Below, in pieces: positions 17,958 through 31,834 of a stretch of DNA of 64,000 nt (position 1 is the first letter of the stretch; each line of letters begins with the position of its first letter). A program made the position numbers and the translations under genes. The notes below the pieces were generated by a model. It ran no database searches, had not been told where the DNA came from, and saw only the letters and a program-made list of their open reading frames with translations. The DNA comes from Cunninghamella blakesleeana (taxonomy: Eukaryota > Mucoromycota > Mucoromycetes > Mucorales > Cunninghamellaceae), in the NCBI GenBank assembly GCA_017871115.1, contig JAFCIZ010000005.1, positions 2,969,501 through 3,033,500 of the forward strand, read 5' to 3'.

Positions 17958-19337
17958 ATACTTACTCTATTCTTTTTAACACGAGGTGCCAAGTATAAAT
18001 CTAAACATCTTTGGAAACGCTCTTGAATAAATTGATTGTAAGCAGGTACTTGACGAAGGGATTTATATTTTTGAGGTAAATAATTCTTTTCTCTTTCTTG
18101 TTCATCCATTTCATTCCATTCTTTAATTTCTTTTTCATCAGGTAAATATTCTTCAGGAGGATTATAACTCTCATCATGTTGAGGTAAAGCCATTTTTGGA
18201 GCAGCAATATGCATAATATGTTCTTCACGAGGTTTATCTGTTTCATCATTCCAAATATTATAAAACTGATTAGTTGCAGTTTTAGGTTTACGAGGAACAA
18301 TACGACCAGTACGAATAGCATGAACAATTTTCATAATTTTTTTAGCTTCCCATTTAGATGGAATAAAGCGGCTTTTAGGTTCAGGTCTTGCACTAAGAGG
18401 CATCACTTCCGTTTTACTACTAAACCATTCTACTGTAGGTTCATAAGGGTTATAAGCAGCATCAGGTATTTGTCCTTCTTGTAATCTATGAATAATATCT
18501 AACTCTTCATCATTTAATACGATATCCTTTCCTTCCTTTTCATTATATGCTGATTTCCATGAGTCTGGATCTTCTACAGTAGCTAAGAATTTATCCAATT
18601 CGTCTCCAGTTGCTGGTTTCATTACTTTTTTGCCATCGATATCATATCCAATATGGGGTAAATCATTATACCATTCCATTGGAATATTCCCTACCGTATT
18701 TTCAGTCTAAATTTATATATATATATATATATATATAGATATATATATATATATATGAATATGTATATGTATATAATAAGTAAATGTTATTTTTTCTATT
18801 TTTCTCTATTGCTAATATATGTACTTATACTGTGTACTTACTTCTTCTGTTGATGAGTCGCTATCATAATTTGCTTCAATATCTGGTAATATATCGATAT
18901 GTCCATTTTTATCTCTAATAAATAATAATAATGATGTATAGCTTAATAATAATGATACTAAAACATTAGCCCCATTCATATTATATATGTATATTTTACC
19001 TCTTATAAGGGTTTTTTTTAATTTTTGCGATTTCATCATCCAGATCAGCCTCGTCCAAACTATCACCTTCCATATAATCACTTTCATTTTCTTCTTCTTC
19101 TTCTTCTTCTTCTTCCTCTTCCTCTTCTTCATTATCATCATCATCATCACTTAATGTTAATTCAGGAAATGCTTCTATAGTATCATCGTCTTGATCATTG
19201 TCAGAATCTGAAGGCTCTTCGTCTGAAGAATTCATTTCAATAGCAATATTATCAAAACTTTCTTTTTCTTCATCCTCTGTTTGTGTTGCTGATCTTTTTC
19301 GCGATATTTTTTCTTGTTTAGTAGCCGATTTAACCAT
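16702..19337 (-). CDS. ERB1: Ribosome biogenesis protein ERB1/BOP1
   Basis: Four exons (19337-19000, 18914-18842, 18706-17966, 17814-16702) give 754 residues. The N-terminus is a long acidic region with a Glu run. Exon 3 has the BOP1NT signature: EWYNDLPHIGYDIDGKKV, RFIPSKWEAKKIMKIVHAIR and LPQKYKSLRQVPAYNQFIQE. Exon 4 (from residue ~384) holds the WD40 propeller, from YIGHTARIRNLSIHPSG to the end GADGSLRLWT. Erb1 forms the PeBoW complex with Nop7 and Ytm1 and is needed for 27S pre-rRNA processing and 60S formation in the nucleolus. (TA)n tracts lie in introns 2 and 3. Confidence 0.95.
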
Positions 19338-20214
19338 AGTTATAATTATATATATATATTATATATAAATTACTATATTTAAAAAAAAAGAAAAGGAGAG
19401 TAAAAAAAAATTGACCAGAAAATCAAATTTCCCCGGTGGCTTTTTAACATAAAAATGCAGGCCAAGCCACTTTCGGTTCCAAAAGACAATATATTACCAA
19501 TAAAAAAATTGTACAATAAAAAGCTTAATGATATGTAATAAGGTATTTTACAGTAATCGATTTTTATTAAACAAATTATTTATATGCTTACTACATTTAA
19601 AATCTATAAGTATTTCTTTGCATACTTCTTCTTTCTCTTCCTCCTTGTCCAAAAAAGGCAATACTTTCAGTTTTCTCTAAAAAATATAAACATATGTATA
19701 TAGAAATTGTAATTTACGTACGTATTAATAAAAATATATATTTATATATCTATAAAAATAATAACATTGGTGTTATGTAATTAAATAGAAAAGTCAAAAA
19801 AATTAGAATACTTTATTATATTAATAAAATAATTGATAGCTTAAAAATGGACTTAATATACTCTACTGTCAATTCATGCAAAAAAAAAAAAAAAAGAGAA
19901 TTGTGAAACAATCGCTTGTCACCATGCTTGTATTTATTTTTCTGATTGTACTAAATTATATATATTTTATTGAGAAAAAAGAAAGATTTTATATTTACAA
20001 ATAAAATAAGAATAAAAAAATGAATAGAGTATATGTAGTATTGATTGCTGCCTATATAAATGTGAGTGAGTGAGTGAGTGAGTCAGTGAGTCAGTGAATG
20101 AATGTCGAACAAAGAGAACAAAAACTAATAATATGATAAGTTACTTTTTTTTTCTATTTTTTTTTTTAGTAAATTTTTTTCTTTATCCTTTTTTTAAATA
20201 ATAATAAAAATATA
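19338..20214. other. Intergenic region between ERB1 and SKN7
   Basis: About 880 bp, mostly low-complexity. It contains a tetranucleotide repeat near 20062-20104. A minus-strand stretch at 19681-19604 reads like a terminal exon but has no visible first exon, so it is not called as a gene. Confidence 0.5.
20062..20104. repeat. (GTGA)n tetranucleotide microsatellite
   Basis: About ten units of GTGA/GTCA/ATGA in a row with minor variation, about 110 bp downstream of the SKN7 stop codon. Confidence 0.85.
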
Positions 20215-23062
20215 CTAATCTTCATTATTTAATCGTCGACGTTTATTATTCATCTCTACAGGATTAGAAGTGGGAAGGGACCAAGTAAATTTGCCATCAT
20301 TTGAAGGAACAATAGCAGGAGCTACCATTGGAGGATGAGAAGGTGAAGAAGTGGTGTGTATTGATTGTTTTTCTATGGATGGCCATAATGTTAAGTTAGT
20401 AATTGAAGATGTTCCATTCATCGGTAGTTGGTGCGATGGAGGTATACTGTTAGTATAAGAAGGTTGAGATGAATCAATTGAAACTGCATTCATAGTGATA
20501 GGATATTGGTAAGATGACATAGGATAACCTTGTGTCAAATTTGGTGCAGATGTTGTAGAAGATGAAGCTTGTGATTGAAAATGTTGCTGTTGCTTTTGTG
20601 ATGATAATTTATTTACTTCATTATTACTATTATTTTTAGTGTTTGTATTTTGATTATTGATATCATTGCAGACGCTGTTATTATTACCACTGTTATTATT
20701 GTTATTGTCATTATTTGTATTGCTATTATCACTATTCATATTATTATGCTGAAGTATAGATGGTGGTGTAGAGGATGAAGAGGAAGAAGCAGGTGCGGGT
20801 AAGCTTAGTGTACCCAAGGTAGGAGGAATGTTTTGATCCTGTACCCGATGAACTCTTTGTATCGCTTTTAAATGGGCACAATACTTTTCCAGCATACTAT
20901 AAAGTGTCTTTTTTGAAAATGGTTTAGGTAAAATATCTGTCATACCACTACCAATATATTGCATAATATCATTGTCTGTAAAATTAGATGTCATTGAAAT
21001 AATCGGTGTTAAAGCATCATATTGTCGAATATTTCTAGTAGCTGAGATACCGTCCAAATTAGGCATGACAATGTCCATTAGAATTAAATCATATTTTTCT
21101 AGCCCCATCTTACGTAGAGCTTCAACCCCATCTTTAGCCAAATCAATCGAACACCCAATAACTTGTAACAATTTACCACTTAGATCACGATATACAGAAT
21201 CATCATCTACAAGTAAGACACGAGGGGGGACGGTCCAGCCGGCAATGTTCATTTTTCTTTTTAAACTAACTGCTCCGTTTTGATTATCGGATATAATTGA
21301 CGATGTTGAAGCTGTTGATTGTTGCTGTGATGATGATGATGATGATATTGCAGAAGCAGAAGTTATATTAGTTAAATTCATATCTTGTTGTTGAGAAAGA
21401 ATTTGTGTTTCAGTTGAAATAGAAGATAATTGCTGATCAGCAGCAGTGATTTCAATGGCAGGTTTGTTATCTCTTAAAGTTGTATTTGAACATAAACGTC
21501 CTAAAGTAACAAAAGTTAATCCATCAGCTGTTTTTAATGGAGATCCGATTAAACTACCAGCATTCATACTAGCTGCAGCAGCTGCAACACTGACTGGAAT
21601 ATTAAATGATTCTGTTGTTTGTTGGCTAGGAATTGTTGGTGGAATAGTAGAAGTATTGCTAGGTGTTTCAAGCCTTTGAGAAAGCGAGCAGTCATTTGAT
21701 AGTGCGGATGATTGCTGTATAGATGATGTAGATGCATCTATAATTGTTTCTTCCTCGACCTTTATATCGGAATCATCTCCATTCCATTGATTTTGTAGTC
21801 GATGAGTAATTCGATCAAGTTGTATAGAATTTTGCTTTGATATATTTAGAAAAGAATTTAATAATTCATTCATTTCTAGTTTTGATTTTTCTTCAGGTAA
21901 ATCTAATAAAATAATAAAATAAAAATAACAATTATAATAATATTAACATAATGTTAATAATGCTTTGAAGATGTTATCCAATTTTATATAAATATACTAT
22001 ACCTTGATTTATCCCAATCTGTTTTGAAAAAAAATCATGTATTAATCTATCCTTCGTTTCCATATTTTTTCCTAGTCCAGCAAGTTCTTGAATAATAGTA
22101 AAATTTGCATTACTAAGTTGTTGTAATCTTTTTTCCAATTCTATACGATATTGCTGAAGTTCGTTAATTTGATTTTGCAATTGTTGGGTAGTGTGCTTCA
22201 TATCTTCTAGCTGCAAATTACTTGCTTGTTGTTTTTGATTGTTTTTAATCATTTCAGTTGCTATCGTAGCAGAGGATTGTGTTGACGATGCTGTTGTTGA
22301 TTTATTATTATTTTCTTTTGTAAAAGTATTTGATTCCTCTTTTTTTGATTTTCCAGGCGTTTTACGCCTTATTTCTTCCAATAAATCTTTTCTATCTCTT
22401 TTAAATTTTGGATGCACAAACTCCCATGCCTAAAGAAGAAGAAGTAGAATAATAATAGTAATAATAATAGTAATAATAATAATAATAACATAATTAATAC
22501 TAATTTTAATAATTTAATATTTACTTTAGTACTTTTTATTATTTTGAAAACTGTCTAACCTGATCACCAAATGGACGGCTACCATCATCAGAATTTCTTA
22601 CTTTATGAAAATCATACTTGTTTAATTGTCTAACAAAACTAGCAAAATTACAATGTTTAAAATGCTTTGGCAAAATACTCTTGGAAAATTCATTTGTGTC
22701 TTTTACTACGAAGGTTGTACCATCAGGACTCCAACAAAAAGTGTTTTGAAATGCTGTATTTTCAAGCATTCTATTTTTTATTATTATTATTTATAATAAT
22801 ATAAAAAATAGAGTATATTAGTTACTTTGTATTATTTTTTAATACTCATTGTATATTTATATATTTTTATACTATCATCTAGTTTTCATCTATGTTACCT
22901 AAAGAGTTTTTGAATAAATTCAGGCACTGCACCATCATTACTTTTTGAGTTTATCTTCCCACCTGCTTTTTTATTATTGCTTGGACCAGCCATATTTGAA
23001 TCTTCTTGTTTATTAGTATTATTAGGTGGCGATGGATAGTCTTTGACAATAGGTAAATCCAT
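20215..23062 (-). CDS. SKN7: SKN7-type transcription factor: HSF DNA-binding domain plus response-regulator receiver
   Basis: Four exons (23062-22899, 22770-22560, 22429-22003, 21902-20215) give 829 residues. Residues ~45-145 are an HSF-type DNA-binding domain: EFIQKLFRMLENTAF spans the first junction, then FCWSPDGTTFVVKD, FASFVRQLNKYDFHKVR and AWEFVHPKFKRDR. A Gln-rich coiled coil follows (~190-260). Residues ~493-612 are a receiver domain (VLLVDDDSVYRDL, LILMDIVMPNLDG with phospho-Asp ~544, SMTSN, LPKPFSK). Skn7 is the nuclear output of Sln1-Ypd1 phosphorelay signalling for oxidative, osmotic and cell-wall stress. The C-terminal ~220 residues are Asn/Ser/Gln-rich and probably disordered. 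Phases agree at all junctions. Confidence 0.94.
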
Positions 23063-25119
23063 CAAACACTTGTGTATATAAATATATATGTATATATGTA
23101 TATATATAGTTCAGTAATTTATATAATAAATAGTAAGTGTAATTTAAATGAAATTGGATTATGAGTTAATCAATTGGAGAACAATATATAAAACTCCAAG
23201 TATATATTTATATATATATATACATATAATTATTTATATGTGTTTATTATATATATATAGCTTTTAATATTAATAAAAATAAAAATAAAAATAAAAATAA
23301 AAATAAAAATAAAAATAAAAATAAAAATAAAAAAAAAGAGTTATGGACAAACGTTTTTGGAAAAATTCATTTTTTATAAAATCGCAGTTTGAATCAAGAT
23401 TTACAGTCTTTATTAGGTTTTCCTACACAAACGGAAAAATATAATAAAAATAAAAATCAATCTGAGATTAAATAAAATATTGCATATAAAACGTTAACTG
23501 ATATATGACAAGAAATATATAATCAGTTTGAATAATAGATGGAAAAAACGTATTTGGTAAGATACTATATTGATATATTATCGATATCGCACTGACTAGG
23601 TTTTTTAGAGCTGAATTAGGTTGAAGGATAATAACCATGAACATATAAAGTCAATATTACTATATATCAAATGAATACTCTTAAAAAAAATAATAATCAG
23701 ATACATAAAAAAATATACACACATAAGAAACATAAAAATCATGAAAGTAGAGCACAAAATTACTATTATAGTATAAAAAATAACAAAAAATAAAGAGAAA
23801 AAAAAGCAGATTTTATATTTCCAATTATCTTTGCTCGTTTTTAATTTTTATTGATGTTACACAATACACTGTTTTCCCTTCATTTACTGCTCATTTTTTT
23901 CTCCATTAAATTCTATGATATATTTTTTCTTTTGAAATATATTTTAATATTATGGAACTAAACAATCTGTTTTTCTTTTTTAAATTATTAAATCTGACTT
24001 CACAAAATAAAATGAGTGAGCTTAAAATTAAAAAGGTAGTATTTTTTAAATAGATGCTTTATTTATTATTATAAATATTAAATTTAAGTATAATAAATAT
24101 GGATGCAAACATTGATACAATAACTATATCTATATTTTAAAAATAATATGGAAGTCAGTGTGATCTGTGAATTACAAAAACAATGTTATATTTGGTATAA
24201 AATATTATATAAACTATGCACTAATACTCTCCCTTTATTATGAATTTTGGAAATCCAGTAGTCGAAAGAAAAACTTTAAACTCGATGGTAGCAAAATACG
24301 TATACCCAATAAAAATCCCGTACATAAAAAAATAATGTGAATAGATAAAATCTGGTGTATTATATTCATATTAAATAAATATAGCGCTAGTCAGAATCAT
24401 GATAAATATATAGATAATATTGGCTATTTTATCTATTCTATATAATATGAAAAGTAAATGGGACTTATAAACAATTATATTTCCTTTTTAAGAAATATTT
24501 TTAAACAATACAATCAGTATGATGGACTTTTAGAAGTCCCTTTTAGTATTGAATTTTTTAAAGCATAATTACTTCTGTCATTTAAAACCGCATTAAAGTA
24601 GCTTTATCATCAATAATTACATGCTGTAGTATAAAGAACTATGCAATCACAATTCTTTTGGGGACAAATTAATTAAAAAAAATTAAGATGGATAGATCCT
24701 GATAAGGTAATGTAAATAGAATTTTTTTTTTCTTTGTTCAAAATTGAAGATGTCTGTCGTTAAATTATTTTAAGATATTATAAAAAATAATTATTTTGAA
24801 TTCTGTAAAATTGACTTACACACTTTACCACAAAAGTAGAATATTACCTTTTGGATAAAAAGATCATCAAGTAAATAATCACTATGTACTTATTTTTATT
24901 ACTATATATGCCTTTTTTTATGAGACACTCCAAAGCAAAGCAAAGAGTTGTAGTTAATTGCCTAATTAGTTTTTAGAAAAGGAATTGATATAAAGGGTTA
25001 TGTAAGTGACTGTGTTTTAAATGAATATAATTTCAAATCCCTTTATTCAGAAGTATAATTTCTTTTTTTTACTTTTTTAAAAATATAGAAAAAAAATATA
25101 CATTTTATATATTTTAGAG
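23063..25119. other. Long divergent intergenic region, SKN7 to SF3B4
   Basis: About 2.06 kb of very AT-rich DNA with no ORF of interest on either strand. It contains the (AAAAAT)n microsatellite at ~23274-23332. It must hold the promoters of SKN7 and SF3B4. No RNA gene is recognised. Confidence 0.6.
23274..23332. repeat. (AAAAAT)n hexanucleotide microsatellite
   Basis: About nine consecutive AAAAAT units in the SKN7 upstream region, ending in an A-run. Confidence 0.9.
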
Positions 25120-26025
25120 ATGGCACACTTAGAGAGAAATCAAGATGCTACTGTATATATTGGTAATTTAGACACAAGAGCTACTGAATCTTTAATATGG
25201 GAACTTATGTTACAAGCTGGCCCTGTTGGTAAGGAATATAAAAATTAATCAAATATATATATATATATATATATACATATAGACACTTATATACTCTTAT
25301 ATACGTACCATGTATTTAAATAGTGAATGTTCATTTACCAAAAGATCGAGTTACACAAATGCATCAAGGATTTGGTTTTGTTGAATTTTTATCAGAAGAG
25401 GATGCCGATTATGCAGCACGTATTATGAATCAAATTCGCCTATGGGGAAAACCAATTCGTGTGAATAAGGTAATGATAAATGATACGAACGATGATACTA
25501 AAAATTAATAGTACAAATAATGATAATAAATTAAAAATACTAAATTTAAAACCTATGTTTATATAGGCAACAGCAGATAGACGAAACTTGGATGTTGGTG
25601 CAACACTCTTTATTGGTAATTTGGATCCAGAAGTAGATGAAAAATTATTATACGATACATTTAGTGCATTTGGACAGATTATACAAACACCTAGCATAAC
25701 ACGAGATCCTGAAACAGGCACACCAAGAGGGTTTGGGTTTATTAGTTTTGATAATTTCGAATCATCCGATGCGGCTATTGATGGTATGGATGGACAATTT
25801 TTAATGAATAAACAAATCAGCGTTTCTTATGCCTACAAAAAAGATGGTAAAGGTGAAAGACATGGTTCTGCTGCTGAAAGATTATTGGCTGCTCAAGGTA
25901 AAAAGAATATTCAAATGCCTAATCGATTATTTGCTGATCAACAGCAGCACCAGTTACATAATCAACACAATATGTCATCTTTACCATACCCACCACAACC
26001 TTCACCCTATTATCCTGCTTATTAA
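25120..26025 (+). CDS. SF3B4: Splicing factor 3b subunit 4 (SF3B4/Hsh49)
   Basis: Three exons (25120-25228, 25324-25469, 25567-26025) give 237 residues. RRM1 (residues ~12-90) reads ATVYIGNLD with QGFGFVEF and KPIRVNK; RRM2 (~99-176) reads [20 protein letters not shown] with RGFGFISF and [10 protein letters not shown]. The linker [20 protein letters not shown] and the post-[18 protein letters not shown] are diagnostic for SF3B4, a U2 snRNP SF3b subunit that contacts pre-mRNA near the branch site. The tail is short and His/Gln/Pro-rich, so length is near yeast Hsh49 (213) rather than human SF3B4 (424). The first join restores [13 protein letters not shown]. Confidence 0.94.
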
Positions 26026-26897
26026 TATTTAAATTTGAAATAAATTACTTTTAAAACGCCAACCTATTTTTTTAAAAAATTCAATAAGAATATAAACTCT
26101 TATATAATATATAGCCTAACTTGTAAAATAAAATATTCATCGTCTTGTATCATATAGTTGGATTTTATCTTATATGTTATATTGATTATACACTCTTTCT
26201 TTTTTCATACATGAATTAAAATCTATTGGTATCTTTGTGCAATTATTTTCTTTTAAATCAATAACTATATAGCCAGTCTTTCTCTCATTTAAAGCTCACT
26301 AAATAAATGAATAAATCACGTGATCTATTGCTGTTCAACAGATAACTATTTGGGTAATCGACAAAAATCTATTAAATAGAAATGATATCAATAAGTCAAT
26401 TTAGTATTAAGATTTAATAGTGTTTTACTTGAGTATCAAAATGTTTACATTACTAAACTAAGTAATGAGATACAAAATAAAAACAAAAAATACTTTTGAT
26501 CAAAACAGAGTTTACGGATGAAATTATAATTCTTTTAAATGACATTAATAATATCAAAATTATGGTGGATAAACTAAATATATATAATAGAATCCTTCAA
26601 CTCTAAAATAAATAATGCTAAATACATTGCTTTTATATAGTCAGGTAAGGTTCCTCCCACTGATATTGAAGTTTTCTTTCCAATAAGAACTTTTTTACTA
26701 TAATTGACACTACCCTGTCCTACATAAGATATACTGTTTAAACGACTATTTTATTTATATTTTTTATTATCAAGTGATTATTTTAATGCATTATTTTAAA
26801 ATTTAAGCTTGCATAAATTTCTTTCACATATATATACAGGTTTTTATTTATTATCGCGTAATGTGTTAAATAACTGTATATTGTTTTATTTATTATA
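26026..26897. other. Convergent intergenic region, SF3B4 and beta-adaptin
   Basis: About 870 bp between two 3' ends. AT-rich, no ORF and no repeats of note. One CACGTG lies at 26317-26322, with no nearby gene start. Confidence 0.5.
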
Positions 26898-28553
26898 TTA
26901 TAAATCAAGTAAAAGATCTACACCAGCAGCATTAGTTGACGATGTTTGGGCAGGTGTTCGGATGATATTTTGCTGAATATCAGTTGCATAAGGATTTGTA
27001 GCTGTTGGTTGAAATATATTGCTTGTACCATTAAATGAGAGTCTATGTTTATAAAAAAATTAAAAAAAAAAATTAATATGGTTTACTTAATTGCTGTATG
27101 CAAATGTATATACCTGTTCGCTGCTATACTGTTGTAGCCTAAATCATTAATATTGTTAATAGTGCTATTGTTATTAATAGCGTTGTTATTATTATTATTG
27201 TTAGTTTGTACAATTGATAACTGAGAATTAGAAGCGAGTGTATTGGATGTAGTAACTGTAGATTGGTATAATGATTGCTGAGGTTGTTTTTGAAGCACAG
27301 GAGATAGTGTCAAATATCTAGGTTTATAATGATGAATAAATGTAGTAGGCGACTTATGATAGATAGATGCCAAACTTGAAATATGAAGTAGGAGTTCATC
27401 TAAAAAGGATATATCCAAATTATCAGATTCAGTGGAAATAGATGGTTTATCTGATAGCACAATTGCCTTAGCACTAGCAGGATCTGTTGAAAGCAAACGC
27501 CAATATATATAACCACGGTCACGTAAATCAGGATTAACTGTCTCTTCTGTAGCCCATTTTAACACTTTTGGTACTAGCTCTTGGCCAGCAGTAGGTCGTT
27601 TAATAAATAATTTTACAGTTGCAGTTAACAAAGCCATTTGAACTTCCACAGTTTCTTCCAAAAATGTATAAAGAAAATCGTCTAATAATTCATCAGCATT
27701 TTCAATTCGATCAGCATATTGTCCTATAATCCATATCATAGCTGCTTTTGCTTCGGGTTCATCCAAATTATCTAAATTTTCACAAAGCGTACCAATAATG
27801 CTTTCATATTGATTAGGGTATTTACGGAATATATCCTAATATATATATATTAGTATGAAAAAATTAAGGTATCATAGTTATTTTTCTTCGCCAACCTATT
27901 TTTTATAATTATTATTAATATTACCTTAATTACAACTATTGCTTCTTGTACAACATAATTAACCTTTGTATGGATTAGATCTAATAATGCAGTGATACAT
28001 CTTTCAGTGGCAGATTCAATTTTTACTGCTAATCTACCAATAGAGCGAACGGCTTTTCTTACGAAATCAACATCTACTTCAGTAGCATATTCTTTCAATT
28101 CACTTAGTACTTGGTCAACATTGTTTGCATTTGCTAATCTAAAAATGATTTCCAATTTGGCCAGTTTCACATATATGGGATCGTTGTATTTGCAAAAGAA
28201 GACCTTCATATCATTACGTAAAACTTCAGGTCTACGTTGAATAACTAATAAAATGTTTCTCAAAGCAACATATTGAACTTCAGGACCAGAAGATAGTAAG
28301 GTAACTAAAGGTGGACTTAACTTTCTGCAGAATGCTATAATGTCATTTTCATCCTTCATATAATTCATCAAATACATCATCACTTTAACACAAGTTAACA
28401 CCACCGCTGAGTTTGCGTGCTGCAATCTAGGTGCAATTCTTTCTGCTAACATTTCTGCATCTCCTTGTTCTTGAGGAACATAATACATTAATGCTTCCAA
28501 AATATAAGTTTGTCCCCATCTAATATCGAAAATAAAACCATAATAAATCTTAG

Positions 28554-28595
<42 letters not shown>

Positions 28596-29581
28596 TACTT
28601 ACTCTGAACACTCATTCAAAGCTGCTGCTAATTTACTTGACACTGAATGGTTGAATTTTAATTGGATGCTATCTGATCTTTCAGAAATTTCTATCAAAGC
28701 TGCTACTGCATTTGCAATTACCTAAGTTTATTATTCAGTTCAAGAATGAAAAAAAGAAAGGAAATGTTCAATTTCATATATTTAATATAATGTTGAGATT
28801 TTTTTAATATTATTCTTTTTATTCTACTGGTACTGGTTGGGATGTTTTTACCGTTGGGTTTGGATCGCTTAAAAGGTCACGCAACATGTCGATAAAATGC
28901 TCACTTTCTACCATAACATGATCGTACATATACAATTTGGCAACACAAATAGCGGCAGTTTTACGAACATAAGGGTCTTTATCTCTTAAACAATGACGTA
29001 AAGGATCCACTAAACAATCTACAATTTTTTCCACTTGGATATACCCCATGGTTCGAATAGCTAAAGCACGGATTAAAGGATTTGGATCATCCACGTCTTT
29101 TATAAACATAGTGATAGCCATCATAGCCATATCTGGTTTACTTCGAGCATAATTGATCAAATATAAATACACCATTTTTTTGATTTCCAAAATAGGCACA
29201 TTCATCACGTTAAGTATATCTGGAAATAAACTAGACATATCATTTCCCATTGTCATATTGGCTACAATTTTTTTCATCACTGTCTTTTTTCGTTGATGTT
29301 TAGGATCTCTTTTTTCTGAATTTAATTCTGCACGTAATTCTTGTGTTTTCCCTATAAAAGAAGTCAATAAAAACATTATTATAATTAGTATTGTTAACAT
29401 TTTTTTATGTTATTAAATAAAATGAAAAAACAGCAAGATACGTTTTCAATATTAATAAATAATATTAAAAGAATTAGGTTTCGCTGCTAGAGCTCATCTT
29501 TTTATCATCCATTCTTTTTATAATGTAAATTTTTATATTATTTCAATATATACCTCGCTGAAAATATTTTGCATCAGACAT
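26898..29581 (-). CDS. Beta-adaptin large subunit of an AP-1 or AP-2 clathrin adaptor
   Basis: Six exons (29581-29554, 29351-28852, 28721-28603, 28519-27925, 27835-27114, 27042-26898) give 702 residues. The start [10 protein letters not shown], then [60 protein letters not shown] and the blocks around [10 protein letters not shown] form the adaptin N-terminal trunk (to ~590). It matches beta1/beta2 adaptins, which form AP-1 (TGN/endosome) or AP-2 (plasma membrane) and bind clathrin; I cannot decide between them. After ~600 the chain is Asn/Gln/Thr-rich and ends DLLLDL with no appendage (ear) domain. Length is like yeast Apl1/Apl2. The first exon is only 28 nt. Confidence 0.9.
28559..28591. 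repeat. (TA)n microsatellite in beta-adaptin intron 3
   Basis: An uninterrupted TA run inside the short intron between the exons ending at 28603 and starting at 28519. Confidence 0.85.
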
Positions 29582-31834
29582 GACGTTAATTGTTATATAT
29601 TATAAAAAAATCAAAAGGTGGTATTTTTTAAAATCTAAAAATTTTTAAAAGAAAGAAGAAGAAATAAACTTTTAAAAGGTAAAATAATAATTTATAATTC
29701 AGATACCGCTCTGAATATTTTATGAATTTTTTTGTTACCACTCATTTTATTATAAACATCACTTTTATTATATTTCATACATTTTATTGTTCTACTTACT
29801 ATGAGAACAACGATTGATATCATAGCCACTCGATTTATTTCTCCTTAATTATGATTTTTATTCTAAGAACTTTGATTTTAAAGAACCACCTACTGGTAGG
29901 GATTTACGAAATAATTTTAAATATTCATTAACCAGAATATGAATATAGACTTATTTATAGATTAATAATAGTTAACAGATACATCATTTTTAAATAATAA
30001 AATATCATTTTATTATACTATAATACTATTAAATAAAAATAAAAAAAAATAATATAATTTAACCTTTGTTTGTTATAAAATGCATTTACCCAAGCAGGTA
30101 GTATTTGTTTTTTAAAATAGTACATCAATAAAAGAGGAAATGCAGATAAAGACTATAGTTACACAAGATATTTTATTTTTTTATATATATCAGAATATTC
30201 ATATAATTTTTTTGTTGACAGCATCACTAGAATCGTTTATTTTGGTACATTGATATATAGTCAATTACTTATTTAAGAATCTTTATTAAACAAAATCTCA
30301 TTGCTTTTGGTAATATATAAATTTTCATATTTTGTAAACATTATTAATAGTCAAACACTTATTTTATATTTCTTATTATACATATTTAATTCGTTTATTA
30401 CTATTATAAATTCTAAACTATTTATTTTCTTAATCAATTGAATTTTTTTTAACACATCTGCCAATCCTATGTATTTTGTTTCTAGCTACTTTCTATTATA
30501 TAATTTTATATTAATGCACTACACAGCTCTTTTCCATATTTATCGATGGTCAAGTCTCAACAAATAGTATCTGAAAAGATCAAACTAGTAAAGTTAATTG
30601 TATTAATAGTATTAAACTTGTAAAAAATATACTCATACCTTTTAAATATAAAGCATCATTTACTGGCTAATAAAAATATATTTTATGCATATTAAAAATA
30701 ATGATTTGTTTTTAACCTATAACAATTTATTATTATTATTAGTTTTTATTATTTCTTATTATCATTTTATAATAAAAAAATTATATAATTTACAATTTCT
30801 AAATCAGAGAATCTTCCTTTTATATAAGTTTATATATATAGTTTGTTGTCGGCATAGTTTTCATAAAATAAAAAAAATCTTTATATATGCTAATGCAAGA
30901 TGATTATAAAACCGTTTATATTTTTTATCATTTTTTAATAATAAAACAGTATTAAATAGTATGATATATAGTTGATAGAAGTATAGTTTTCTATATTTAA
31001 AATTTGAAGTAAAAAATCGTTATATTCAAATTATCTACATAAAATTTCGTTGATATGAATTTGTTATCAGCGAATTCGAAAGTTTAAAGTTAGTGGATTT
31101 TCATTTCTTCATGCTAATAATCCAAAAATGTATAGAAAAAAGAGAATAAACAAAACAATAACAAAACAATATCTGCTTGATATTGTAATAAATAAAAAAT
31201 ATATAAAGGCATGAAACTGAACTTTTTTTATTCCGCTATCATTTTTTTTAAAAGCTATCGTTACCTATCACTTGCCTTTATCAGCAAGGTTTATAAAACG
31301 AAAAGAATATTCTATTATTTGTCTGAATTAGCTATGGTCATCCTCACTATATATTAGATTGTTGGGTTTTGATTTCTTCTTGCGACCAGTATTTTCACCC
31401 AGTTTTTTTTAATGAATATTTCTTATATTTTAATGGCTAACAGTATTGATTTTTGAATTTTACATATGGTACTCTCTTCACATGGATGGCGGGCAGAAAT
31501 AACGAGAGAATATTCACATCTTTATTTGAACATTTGAAAACACTCCATCATAGAGCTTTTTTGCGTTTAATAAGTTTTTACTATCGTTTTATTTCGGGTA
31601 AATGTCCTTGTCTTATAGTGGAGGTAAAGAGTAATAAATTTTTTAATAATGCTTTATTTTAATAGCAATACTTTATAAAGAATTTACTGATAAACAAATT
31701 TTTATTTTCAATTTTATTTTTATTTATTTTTATTTATTATTGTTATTATTATTACATATATTTTTAATTACTATTATTATTTATTTTTTTATTATATTGA
31801 TATCAATAAAGGCGTTCAGTATTTTAATGTTTTT
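29582..31834. other. Long intergenic region, beta-adaptin 5' side to ZW10 3' side
   Basis: About 2.25 kb, strongly AT-rich. ORFs at 30685-30903 and 31453-31662 are short, have no domain and no splice partner. I see no supported gene, RNA or repeat. A TTATT-rich stretch (31700-31790) precedes the ZW10 stop. Confidence 0.55.

Noticed and set aside
19604..19681. Minus-strand exon-like stretch reading EKTESIAFFGQGGRERR with a TTTTTTAG acceptor and a stop
   Set aside because: It looks like a terminal exon, but no first exon with an ATG and GT donor can be found in 19700-20210. I cannot support a gene.
30685..31662. Two short plus-strand ORFs (30685-30903 and 31453-31662) in the beta-adaptin/ZW10 gap
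   Set aside because: No recognisable domain, no flanking splice signals that extend them, composition like surrounding noise.
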